Positions 56,794 to 64,000 of a stretch of DNA of 64,000 bases are shown here, piece after piece. The stretch is from Xanthomonas indica (GTDB taxonomy: Bacteria; Pseudomonadota; Gammaproteobacteria; Xanthomonadales; Xanthomonadaceae), in NCBI RefSeq assembly GCF_040529045.1, contig NZ_CP131914.1:443001-507000 (forward strand). The letters run 5' to 3'. Made by a program: the position numbers and the translations under genes. The notes under the pieces are model-generated. The model was not told the DNA's origin and did not search any database. It saw nothing but the letters and a program-made list of their open reading frames with translations. Each line of letters starts with the position of its first letter. The stretch's first letter is position 1.

Positions 56794-57360
56794 ATGCACC
56801 AGCACCAGGGAACCCAGGGCCAGCGCCGGCTGCGCGCGTGGCTGATCGCCGCAGTGGTCGCCGGCGTGTGCGGCAACGCCGCCGCGCAACAGATCGACCC
56901 GCGCGATGCGCAACTGCAGCAACAGCAGCGCCTGCTGCAGCAGCAGGCCGAGCAGATCCAGCAGATGCAGCAGCAACTGCAGCAGATGCCGCCAACCGGT
57001 CCCGGTGCGGACGCGGCGGGCGCACCGAGCGATGGCCTGTCCGCCACCTACCACGACTGCCGCAGGCAGGCGCAGGGCCTGGACGAGAGCCGCCGCTGCA
57101 TCCAGCGCGAACAGCGCGTGCAGCAGGAACGCCTGGACCGCGCCTACGACAGACTGCGCTACCGCCTCAGCGGCATGGACCGCTCCCGGCTGATGGACGC
57201 GCAGTACACCTGGCAGCAGTCCAACGAACAGGCCGCAAACCTGGACCGGGCGCTCGGCGCCCGTGGCCAGGAAGCCGCCCTGCAAAGCGCCGAAGCCACC
57301 TTGCGCCGGATCAGCTCCCGCGCCGACGAACTGGAAGGCTATACACGCGGCGGGCGTTGA
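56794..57360 (+). CDS. LprI-like (DUF1311) exported protein with Gln-rich coiled coil
   Basis: 188 residues from the ATG at 56794, with AAGGAG 12 bp before it; frame-open codons upstream carry no signal. Signal peptide ending NAAAQ. A Gln-rich coiled coil (about 33-65, QQQQRLLQQQAEQIQQMQQQ) precedes a DUF1311/LprI domain with the cysteine pair CRRQ..RRCIQ and ERLDRAYDRLRYRLSG...LMDAQYTWQQSNEQ. LprI-type domains inhibit lysozyme in Mycobacterium; here it may shield the periplasm from a peptidoglycan hydrolase. It is the first of the effector/immunity stack. Confidence 0.8.
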   Translation: MHQHQGTQGQRRLRAWLIAAVVAGVCGNAAAQQIDPRDAQLQQQQRLLQQQAEQIQQMQQQLQQMPPTGPGADAAGAPSDGLSATYHDCRRQAQGLDESRRCIQREQRVQQERLDRAYDRLRYRLSGMDRSRLMDAQYTWQQSNEQAANLDRALGARGQEAALQSAEATLRRISSRADELEGYTRGGR

Positions 57361-57481
57361 GGGCAGCTACAGGCAAGCTGTCGGACGATACGCAGCAGCG
57401 TGTTGCGGTGCTGCGCGGGCGATTGTCCCCGGCAGCAGGGCACAGTTGAGGTCTTTCAAAGGCGTTGCACGGAGGCCGGAG
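57361..57481. other. Short intergenic gap before the immunity gene
   Basis: 121 bp with no gene; nothing specific was seen. The genes on both sides point the same way. Confidence 0.4.
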
Positions 57482-58651
57482 ATGGCAGGCATGGAACAAC
57501 GGGACCAGATTCGCAAGCGGAGCACGTCACCACAGCTGCCGCACCGTGGCCTTGTCGCATCGCTCAAATGGGTGCACGCGCGCTGGTTCGGCACCCTGTG
57601 CCTCGGGGCCTTGCCCGCTATAGCGCTAAGTGGCGCAATCGCAGCGGTGCCGTCCTTGCCGTCGGGCGCGGAATTGTTGGCGTTGCAGAAGGACGCGCTA
57701 CGTCCGACATATGCGCGGTGTCTCGCCAAGGCAATGCAGCAGGAGACGCCGGAACGCTGCGTGGACGAGGAGTTCGCCTACCAGGACGGCGAGTTGAACC
57801 GGGTCTACCGCGCCCGCATGGCGGCCCTGCCCTCCGCGAAAGAGCGATCGGCGTTGCAAGCCGCACAGCGCCAGTGGATCGCGCAGATCTACCAGAATCG
57901 TTGCAAGCTGCCGGAGCAGGCAAACCCGGCAATGCGCCTGGATGCCAAGCAATGCAGGCTGGCCACGACGATCGGCCGGCTGCGCCAACTGAACGATCCG
58001 CAGTTCGTCGCGTCGATCAGTGCCGCCAAGCCGATAGCGCCGTCGCCCGATGCAAGCCCGGTGGCGAAGGTGTTCACTGCGACTGGGCTGCCGGATGCAA
58101 CGGGACAGGTCGCGTTCTCCCTGGGGGACCTAAGCCTGCAGGTCGTAGACGCGCATTGCCACGACACCGGTGGGCTACTCCTGCGCTGCGCGCCCGCGAC
58201 GGTCGTGGTGCAGCGTCCGGCGGGTGAACAGTCCATCCCCGTCCCGTCGCTGGTCTTTTTGAGCAACACAGCGGATCAACAGGACTATGTCGCCGCCTAT
58301 CGCGGCCCCATCGCGCAACAGGGCGAAGGGAGCGAGGGCTTGCGCTATACCGCGATCGTCTCGGACATCAATGGTGACGGCTACGACGATCTGCTGTTGT
58401 GGACCGACTTTTCCGGCCGCCTCGGCGCGCCCGCCTATACCTATTATCTATTCGATCCAAAGGCCAAACGCTTCGTGAGGAGCGAGAAGCTCGCACAGGC
58501 GACACGCGGCCTCACACTCTCCGGCATCAGCGGCACGACGCTGCACCTTTGGTCGGAAGCAGGACAATGCAAGCGCACCGTGGTGTCGCTTGCATTGCAT
58601 GGAACGATACCGACGCGGCATTCCAGCAAGACCATCGATTCCTGCAAGTAG
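57482..58651 (+). CDS. Probable X-Tfi immunity protein: LprI domain fused to XAC2610-like domain
   Basis: 389 residues from the ATG at 57482 (a GTG at 57572 would also give a signal peptide). A hydrophobic signal/anchor lies at about 37-57. Residues 75-170 form an LprI/DUF1311 domain with cysteines at 80, 93, 141 and 158. The C-terminal half carries SDINGDGYDDLLLWTDFSG and YYLFDPKAKRFVRSEKLAQ, recalling XAC2610, the periplasmic inhibitor that guards X. citri against its own lysozyme-like effector XAC2609. It lies 52 bp upstream of the effector gene. Whether it really binds that effector is inference. Confidence 0.8.
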   Translation: MAGMEQRDQIRKRSTSPQLPHRGLVASLKWVHARWFGTLCLGALPAIALSGAIAAVPSLPSGAELLALQKDALRPTYARCLAKAMQQETPERCVDEEFAYQDGELNRVYRARMAALPSAKERSALQAAQRQWIAQIYQNRCKLPEQANPAMRLDAKQCRLATTIGRLRQLNDPQFVASISAAKPIAPSPDASPVAKVFTATGLPDATGQVAFSLGDLSLQVVDAHCHDTGGLLLRCAPATVVVQRPAGEQSIPVPSLVFLSNTADQQDYVAAYRGPIAQQGEGSEGLRYTAIVSDINGDGYDDLLLWTDFSGRLGAPAYTYYLFDPKAKRFVRSEKLAQATRGLTLSGISGTTLHLWSEAGQCKRTVVSLALHGTIPTRHSSKTIDSCK

Positions 58652-58703
58652 CCAAGCCGGTGCGGCGCCCCCCTCGCACGACACAGAGAGACAAGGACCT
58701 CCC

Positions 58704-60398
58704 ATGAGCGACGGATACGGCAAGCAAAACGCGGGATTCGGACTGACACGCGAACAATCGGTCGACCTGATCGTCCGCAGCTGCCTGGATCACGGTGTCA
58801 CCGACACCCGGCAGATCGCGTATGTGCTGGCCACAGCACAGCACGAATCCAAAGACTTCCAGGCCCCTGAAGAGGAATGGGGGCGAAAGCAGGCCGTGAC
58901 GCTGTCCTATCACGGTGGCGAAGCCTATTACGGCCGCGGCTATGCGCATCTCACCCATGTCGAGTTGTACGAAAAGCTTGGCGAGAAGGCCGGGCTAGGC
59001 CGCGAACTCGTGCAATCGCCAGGCCGGGCCGCGGAACCTGCCATTGCGACGAAGATCCTCGTCGCCGGCATGCGCGATGGCGACTTCGTGCCGGGACAGA
59101 CCCTGGCCGCCCATATCAACGCCGACAAGCAGGACCATGCCGGCGCACGCGCGATCATCAATCCCCGGGATGCGGCAAGCGTGCAAACCATCGCCGGCTA
59201 TGCGCGCACGTGGGAAGCTGCCGTACCGGCGCTGGTAGAGCGTGTCCAACGTGAAGGCGTGACGCCTGCGCAGCCACCGGCCGCGCCCAATGCACCAGCA
59301 TCCGTCGGCAAGGGCGACGCGAATCAAACCGTGTTCGAAGCGCAGCAGTATCTGGCCGCTTTGGGAATGACCGATGCCAAGGGCAAGGCCATCTCACCCG
59401 ATGGTGATTTTGGTGCTGGCACCGAGCATGCGGTCAAACAATATGAGCACGGTAAAGGTATCGCAGAGCCAACTGGCCGCGTCGATGCCGCAATGCTGGC
59501 CGAACTGCGTGCCGATACGCTGCAGGCGCAGCCGCAATTCAAGCGCCAGACGATGACGGACCTGTACGGCCCCTTGAAGGACGGAGAGCTCCGCCGAGGC
59601 GAGAAAGGAGAACCTGTCTATGAACTGCGCCGGCAGTTGCAGGGCCTGGGCTACATCCAGAATGCGCCTCCGAACTGGAACGGCGACCGCCTCTACGACG
59701 AGCATATGGAAGCCGGCGTCCGCGCGTTCCAGAAGGCGAATGGACTGCAGGAGACCGGACGCGCCGATACGGAGACGCGGCGACAGTTGAATGCGTTCGC
59801 GGTGAGCCAGCATCTAGCGCCGACCACCGAATTCGACCGTCCGGAGAATTGGCCGCCACAACCGCCGCCGTACACCAGGGCCGAGTATCAGACCCGCCAG
59901 CAGGCACCGGCGCAACCCGCTCCATCTGCACCTGCAACGCAGGAGCCATCACCCGATCAGCGGCGAGGCCAGGCACCGACGCCAGCGGCGCCTGCGGTCA
60001 TGCACAGCTCGCTGTATCAGGACTGCTCCAACGGCGTCGACGCGCTGGACCGGCAACTCGGCCGCGCGTCCGACACCGCGAGCACATGCATGAAGGCCAG
60101 CCTGACCGAGTTGGCCACGCGCAACGGCCTGACCCGGGTCGATCATGTGCTGCTCAGCGAGCGCGGCCGTCAGGCCGAGCCGGGGCAGTACGTCTTCGTC
60201 GTCGAAGGCGATCCACGCAATCCCGCCAGCCTGCGCGCGCACATGCCGACCGATCAGGCGATCAGTACACCAGTGGAGGTGTCCTTCGGCGCCTTGGCGC
60301 AATCGGAGCAGCAACGCCAAGCCAGCTTGCAGGCCGAGCTGGGCGAGCAACAGCGCGACGCGCAGCTGCGCCAGGCACAAGGCAAAGGCATGGGCTGA
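58704..60398 (+). CDS. X-T4SS killing effector (X-Tfe): GH19 hydrolase, two PG-binding domains and XVIPCD
   Basis: 564 residues from the ATG at 58704, preceded by AAGGA. No signal peptide. Residues 1-180 read as a GH19 lysozyme/chitinase fold with the catalytic Glu48 in HESKDF and YGRGYAHLTHVELYEKLG. Two peptidoglycan-binding-1 modules follow (about 207-270 and 300-370), then a Pro-rich linker and a C-terminal XVIPCD (about 433-564: LTRVDHVLLSERG, VFVVEGDPRNPA, MPTDQAISTPVEVSF, Gln-rich tail). XVIPCD tails dock on VirD4 for delivery into rival bacteria. Layout as in X. citri XAC2609. No VirB genes are in this window. Confidence 0.88.
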   Translation: MSDGYGKQNAGFGLTREQSVDLIVRSCLDHGVTDTRQIAYVLATAQHESKDFQAPEEEWGRKQAVTLSYHGGEAYYGRGYAHLTHVELYEKLGEKAGLGRELVQSPGRAAEPAIATKILVAGMRDGDFVPGQTLAAHINADKQDHAGARAIINPRDAASVQTIAGYARTWEAAVPALVERVQREGVTPAQPPAAPNAPASVGKGDANQTVFEAQQYLAALGMTDAKGKAISPDGDFGAGTEHAVKQYEHGKGIAEPTGRVDAAMLAELRADTLQAQPQFKRQTMTDLYGPLKDGELRRGEKGEPVYELRRQLQGLGYIQNAPPNWNGDRLYDEHMEAGVRAFQKANGLQETGRADTETRRQLNAFAVSQHLAPTTEFDRPENWPPQPPPYTRAEYQTRQQAPAQPAPSAPATQEPSPDQRRGQAPTPAAPAVMHSSLYQDCSNGVDALDRQLGRASDTASTCMKASLTELATRNGLTRVDHVLLSERGRQAEPGQYVFVVEGDPRNPASLRAHMPTDQAISTPVEVSFGALAQSEQQRQASLQAELGEQQRDAQLRQAQGKGMG

Positions 60399-60466
60399 CA
60401 CGGCACCCGCCGATGGCGTCGCGACATTGGACCCTGCAGCCTCACGAAACCTTGGAGAACGTTCCG

Positions 60467-61375
60467 ATGCACGCCTACGACATCGAACTCGGAGACTGGC
60501 ACGGCGGCGCGCCCGTTCCCGACAGCGACGGCTGGTGCTTCGGCCTGCCGCCGGGCATCGCCGCGGCGCAATGGCCGCTGGATCCGTGGAGCGGCTATCC
60601 GATGCAGCACGGCTTCACCCTGCGGCTGCCACCGGACTACCGCGTGCACGGCCCGGACATCGTCGCGGTGTCGTTCTTCGCCACCGCGCCGGACCATAAC
60701 GACGGCGGCCCGGCCGGAACAGTGGACGGGATGCACGCCGCGATCGCCACGCCCGCGCAGGCGCTGGCCGACCCGGCACTGCAACCGTTCCGCGACCGCG
60801 CGCTGCAGGCCCACCCCAGGCTGCGGCGCATGCAGGACCTTCTGGACTGCGCCTATGCGCTGATCCTGCTGCGGCAGGAAGAGGTGGATGGCGCGCCATG
60901 CCGGCCGCCGCCGCTGGTGGACAGCCCGTTGCTGCAGCGGACGCCGCCGCCGGAATGGCTGCAGGTGGGAAGCGCGACAGTATGCGAGGCGTGGGACGCG
61001 CGCAGCGCGCCGCTGCCGCAGGCGCCGGACCGTTTCGCCCTGCATCGTCCGCTGCGGCTGCGCCTGCGCGAGCACGATCCCAATGCCGGGGTGCCGCCGC
61101 GCGAAACGTTCGGCGACGCGCCCGATCCCGGCGGCTACCAGCCGTTCTACTACTGGCAGGACGGCGTGGTCAGCCGCGAGCACTACCGCGAACACGACTG
61201 GGCCGCCGGCCACGCCATCAACCACCTCGGCGGCACGATGCGCCCGATACAGGGCATCCCCGACTTCAGCCCGTACTACATCGAGTTCGACGAGGCCTTC
61301 GGCGGCTACAACTTCGGCGGCGGCATCGCGCAACTGGACATCCAGGGCCTGCGATTGGACTGGGCCTGCGACTGA
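60467..61375 (+). CDS. Unknown protein, weakly DUF1963-like, downstream of the effector
   Basis: 302 residues from the ATG at 60467, preceded by GGAGA; an ATG at 60413 is the alternative. No signal peptide or membrane helix. Rich in Asp, Pro and aromatic residues. The C-terminus (NHLGGTMRPIQGIPDF, then GGGIAQLDIQGLRLDWACD) faintly recalls DUF1963/YwqG proteins, some of which sit near toxins. It is only 68 bp downstream of the effector gene, same strand. Function unknown. Confidence 0.75.
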   Translation: MHAYDIELGDWHGGAPVPDSDGWCFGLPPGIAAAQWPLDPWSGYPMQHGFTLRLPPDYRVHGPDIVAVSFFATAPDHNDGGPAGTVDGMHAAIATPAQALADPALQPFRDRALQAHPRLRRMQDLLDCAYALILLRQEEVDGAPCRPPPLVDSPLLQRTPPPEWLQVGSATVCEAWDARSAPLPQAPDRFALHRPLRLRLREHDPNAGVPPRETFGDAPDPGGYQPFYYWQDGVVSREHYREHDWAAGHAINHLGGTMRPIQGIPDFSPYYIEFDEAFGGYNFGGGIAQLDIQGLRLDWACD

Positions 61376-61413
61376 GGTCGCCGAGCCGGGCGACGCTTGT
61401 GCGGCGGCGCATT

Positions 61414-61935
61414 TCACTGCCCCGAGGCACAACCCCCGCCCTGTTCCACGCACAGCTTCATGGCGCGTTGCAGCTCGGCCTCGCTCAGCTGCGGGGGCGG
61501 CCGCGCGACGGCGGCCTGGACCTGGTCGGGGCCGCCGGTCAGCGCGTGCAGGCCCTTGGCCGCCTTGCCGGCCAGGTAGTAGACGCCCAGCGCGATGTAG
61601 CCGCCGCTCTGGCTGACCTGCTCCACCGAGGGCGGCGGCCGCCAATCCTTGTCGAAGCGGTTGGGCGGTGGGGTCACCGGATTCTTGAAGCGGTACAGAT
61701 CCAGCGGCTCGCCCTCGTCCGGCGGCAGCGCGCGGACTTCGCCGAGCGTCTGGATGTCGTCTTTGGCAGCGTTGCTGGCTGGCGGCGTTGCAATGGATGC
61801 CGCCGCCGGCGCAACGGCATCGGTCGCGGGCGCGGCCTGTTGCGCCTGCGCCTGTGCGCACGCCGCCAGCAATGCGACGGCCAGCAAGGCCCGCAGGCGC
61901 CGGCCGATCGGATCCGTTGTGTCCACGCTGTCCAT
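61414..61935 (-). CDS. Exported protein of unknown function
   Basis: 173 residues from the ATG at 61935. The signal region LRALLAVALLAACAQAQAQQ could be a lipoprotein signal (LAAC) or a signal-peptidase I type. The mature part is low-complexity Ala/Pro to about residue 55, then LYRFKNPVTPPPNRFDKDWRPPPSVEQVSQSGGYIALGVYYLA condensed, then a Cys pair near the end (CVEQGGGCASGQ). I do not recognise the family. It is convergent with the gene at 60467. Confidence 0.75.
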   Translation of the reverse strand: MDSVDTTDPIGRRLRALLAVALLAACAQAQAQQAAPATDAVAPAAASIATPPASNAAKDDIQTLGEVRALPPDEGEPLDLYRFKNPVTPPPNRFDKDWRPPPSVEQVSQSGGYIALGVYYLAGKAAKGLHALTGGPDQVQAAVARPPPQLSEAELQRAMKLCVEQGGGCASGQ

Positions 61936-61990
61936 GGCGCCCGAGCTTACGGACGCGGCGCGGCCTTCTCTAGCGCGTCGCCACCGCCGT

Positions 61991-62647
61991 TCACGTCGGC
62001 GACAGCGGGCGCAGGCACAGCCAGATCGCGCACCAGTGCGCCAGCGCGCCGCCCAATACGTGCGCATGCCAAATGGCGCGGTTGTAGAGCATCGACTTGC
62101 GCACGTAGAACGCCACGCCCACCGTGTAGATCGCGCCACCGGCGGCGATCAGCCACAGCACCGGCGTGTCCAGCCCGGCCATGATCGGCTTGACTGCGGC
62201 CATCCCGGCCCAGCCCAGCAGCAGGTAGATCGCCACCCAGAAGCCCTTGGCGATGCCCGGCAGGAACAGCTTGGCGAATACGCCGAAGAGCGCCACGCCC
62301 CACACCGCCAGGGTCATCGACCAGACCCAGGCGCCGGACAGCGCCAGCACGAAGAACGGCGTGTAGGAGCCGGCGATCATCACGAAGATGCCCGCATGGT
62401 CGAGCTTGCGCAGCACCGGCTGGCGCTGCGGCGGGGCGAAGTTGTACGCCGCCGAGCAGGCGAACATGGTCAGCAGCCCCAGCGCGTAGATGCTGGTGGC
62501 CAGGATCAGCGCGTCGTTGGCATGGGCGCGCCAGACCAGCAGCGCGCCGCCGACCACGGCCAGCAGCAGGCCGGCGGCATGCACGAGCAGATCGGCGCGG
62601 CGGGCGGCGGCGGTGCGGTAGTGCGGGGGAATCGGGGGAGCGGACAC
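61991..62647 (-). CDS. Hemolysin III family membrane protein (TrhA-like)
   Basis: 218 residues from a GTG at 62647 (VSAPPIPPHYRTAAARRADL). Seven predicted membrane helices. Family residues: LLVHAAGLLLAVVGG, LDHAGIFVMIAGSYTPFF and MLYNRAIWHAHVLGGALAHW with the conserved histidines. Despite its name the family is mostly linked with membrane-fluidity homeostasis rather than proved haemolysis. The longer frame upstream is unlikely coding. Confidence 0.88.
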   Translation of the reverse strand: MSAPPIPPHYRTAAARRADLLVHAAGLLLAVVGGALLVWRAHANDALILATSIYALGLLTMFACSAAYNFAPPQRQPVLRKLDHAGIFVMIAGSYTPFFVLALSGAWVWSMTLAVWGVALFGVFAKLFLPGIAKGFWVAIYLLLGWAGMAAVKPIMAGLDTPVLWLIAAGGAIYTVGVAFYVRKSMLYNRAIWHAHVLGGALAHWCAIWLCLRPLSPT

Positions 62648-62895
62648 GGGCAAGGGAAGTAGACGACAGGAGCCGTCGTTGCCGAGGGGGGACGACAGGA
62701 TACCTGTCGGTGGCGACAACGCGCGCCACACGACAGCGGCAGCGTCGCCCGACAACACAGCACCAAGGCGGCCAACCGCACTCGCGCAAGCCCCCCGCCT
62801 GAATCCGCTCAGCCTGCCTTTCTCGCCTCGGCTGGCGCCGTCTCATACCCTGAGACGCGATTTCGCTTCCCTGTTCCGCTTTGAGAGCCGTGCCG

Positions 62896-64000
62896 ATGCC
62901 CGCCCACGCCCTAGCCCCGCGCACCGAGGACGCCGAGCGCGCCCTGTCCACCACCGACGGGGTGCCCTCGCGCGATGGCGCCCTGCTCAGCGCGCGGCTG
63001 GAGCGCCGTTACCACGACCGCATCACCGGCAGCTTCACCATCCCCGGCCAGGCCGGCCGCTATGCGCCGATCCCGGACGACGTGCCGCCGGCGCTGGCCG
63101 CCGCACTGCGCGAACGCGGCATCGCGCAGCTGTACAGCCACCAGGCCGAGGCCTGGGACGCGGCGCAGCGCGGCGAGCACGTGGCCATCGTCACCCCCAC
63201 CGCCTCGGGCAAGTCGCTGTGCTACACGCTGCCGGTGGTGGCCGCGGCGATGACCGCGCAGGCCAAGGCGCTGTACCTGTTCCCGACCAAGGCGCTGGCG
63301 CAGGACCAGGTGGCCGAGCTGCTGGACCTCAACCGCGCCGGCGACCTCGGGGTGAAGGCCTTCACCTTCGACGGCGACACCCCCGGCGATGCGCGCCAGG
63401 CGATCCGCCTGCACGGCGACATCGTGGTCAGCAACCCGGACATGCTGCACCAGGCGATCCTGCCGCATCACACCAAGTGGGCGCAGTTCTTCGAGAACCT
63501 GCGCTACGTGGTGATCGACGAGATCCACACCTACCGCGGCGTGTTCGGCAGCCACGTCGCCAACGTGCTGCGCCGGCTCAAGCGCATCTGCGCGTTCTAT
63601 GGCGCCACGCCGCAGTTCATCCTGTGCTCGGCCACCATCGGCAACCCGCGCGCGCATGCCGAGGCGCTGATCGAGCAGCGCGTGCACGCCATCACCGACT
63701 CCGGCGCGCCCAGCGGCGACAAGCACGTGCTGCTGTGGAACCCGCCGGTGGTCAATGCCGACCTGGGCCTGCGCGCCTCGGCACGCTCGCAGAGCAACCG
63801 CATCGCCCGCATCGCGATCAAGTCCGGGCTCAAGACCCTGGTGTTCGCGCAGACGCGGTTGATGGTGGAGGTGCTGACCAAGTACCTGAAGGACATCTTC
63901 GACCACGACCCGCGCAAGCCGCCGCGCATCCGCGCCTACCGCGGCGGCTACCTGCCCAGCGAGCGCCGCGAGGCCGAGCGGGCGATGCGCGCCGGCAGCA
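62896..64000 (+). CDS. DEAD/DEAH-box helicase, YprA-like, 5' part (cut by window end)
   Basis: 368 codons from the ATG at 62896, open to the edge. SF2 helicase: LYSHQAEAWDAAQRGEHVAI (Q-motif-like), Walker A VTPTASGKSLCYTLPV, motif Ia FPTKALAQDQ, motif II VVIDEIHTYRG (DEIH) and motif III ILCSATIGNP. LVFAQTRLMVEVL starts the second RecA domain. This fits the YprA/MrfA-like superfamily 2 helicases implicated in DNA repair, usually with a C-terminal zinc-binding DUF1998 domain that would lie outside the window. Confidence 0.92.
   Translation, partial: MPAHALAPRTEDAERALSTTDGVPSRDGALLSARLERRYHDRITGSFTIPGQAGRYAPIPDDVPPALAAALRERGIAQLYSHQAEAWDAAQRGEHVAIVTPTASGKSLCYTLPVVAAAMTAQAKALYLFPTKALAQDQVAELLDLNRAGDLGVKAFTFDGDTPGDARQAIRLHGDIVVSNPDMLHQAILPHHTKWAQFFENLRYVVIDEIHTYRGVFGSHVANVLRRLKRICAFYGATPQFILCSATIGNPRAHAEALIEQRVHAITDSGAPSGDKHVLLWNPPVVNADLGLRASARSQSNRIARIAIKSGLKTLVFAQTRLMVEVLTKYLKDIFDHDPRKPPRIRAYRGGYLPSERREAERAMRAGS

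Overview
The window is a chromosomal segment from a very G+C-rich gammaproteobacterium, almost certainly a Xanthomonas or close xanthomonad. Grounds: an OleA start and active site that I recognise as those of the X. campestris olefin enzyme, an Ax21-family outer-membrane protein, a type IV secretion killing effector of the XVIPCD class with an XAC2610-like partner, and xanthomonad-style dispersed repeats (a REP palindrome with core GCGGCTGAAGCCGC, a GGGATTS heptamer, and a 93-bp hairpin element). The high G+C and repeat types fit the early-branching group (X. sacchari/X. translucens-like), but that is inference. No rRNA, tRNA, CRISPR array, prophage or complete IS was seen.

Layout. 0-2.4 kb: long-chain olefin genes oleA and the 5' end of oleB, with a Fic gene between them. 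2.4-6 kb: a DUF4156 lipoprotein and an M16 peptidase. 6-9.7 kb: a small secreted tandem-repeat protein behind a good sigma-54 promoter, trmL, a DUF1349/TetR divergent pair, and ax21 with a strong terminator. 9.7-12.8 kb: gpsA, secB, a membrane rhodanese and small genes. 12.9-16 kb: hemD-hemX-hemY. 16.5-20.3 kb: a thiolase, a NADAR glycosidase-like protein and two uncharacterised proteins. 20.4-21.7 kb: two tandem lipoprotein Cu/Zn superoxide dismutases. 22.1-28.6 kb: a complete nitrogen-control block (ntrC, ntrB, amt, glnK, glnA, all on minus) with recognisable NtrC boxes and a sigma-54 promoter upstream of glnA. 28.7-30.1 kb: uppP followed by a tandem array of the 93-bp hairpin element.

30.1-42.2 kb is mostly minus-strand housekeeping and lipid genes: PEBP protein, TPR/sulfotransferase-like protein, YheT hydrolase, PlsC-like acyltransferase, hotdog thioesterase, phospholipase D, YceI, SixA and ParA-like ATPase. 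A Ycf46-like AAA+ ATPase is divergent from the ParA gene, and an AEC transporter follows. 43.4-47.1 kb holds a single-chain indolepyruvate:ferredoxin oxidoreductase of 1240 residues. 47.5-54.7 kb carries envelope or stress-type genes and a DUF938 methyltransferase gene broken by a 2-bp frameshift. 54.9-61.4 kb carries a GH43 glycosidase and then a competition module: an LprI-like protein, an LprI/XAC2610-like immunity protein, a GH19 peptidoglycan-hydrolase effector with an XVIPCD tail, and an unknown gene just downstream. The window ends in hemolysin III and the start of a DEAD/DEAH helicase gene.

Most interesting leads: the effector/immunity stack at 56.8-61.4 kb, the oleA-fic-oleB arrangement with its nested ATGCAT palindromes, and the sigma-54-driven repeat protein at 6.2 kb. 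All calls come from reading the sequence; no database search was run.
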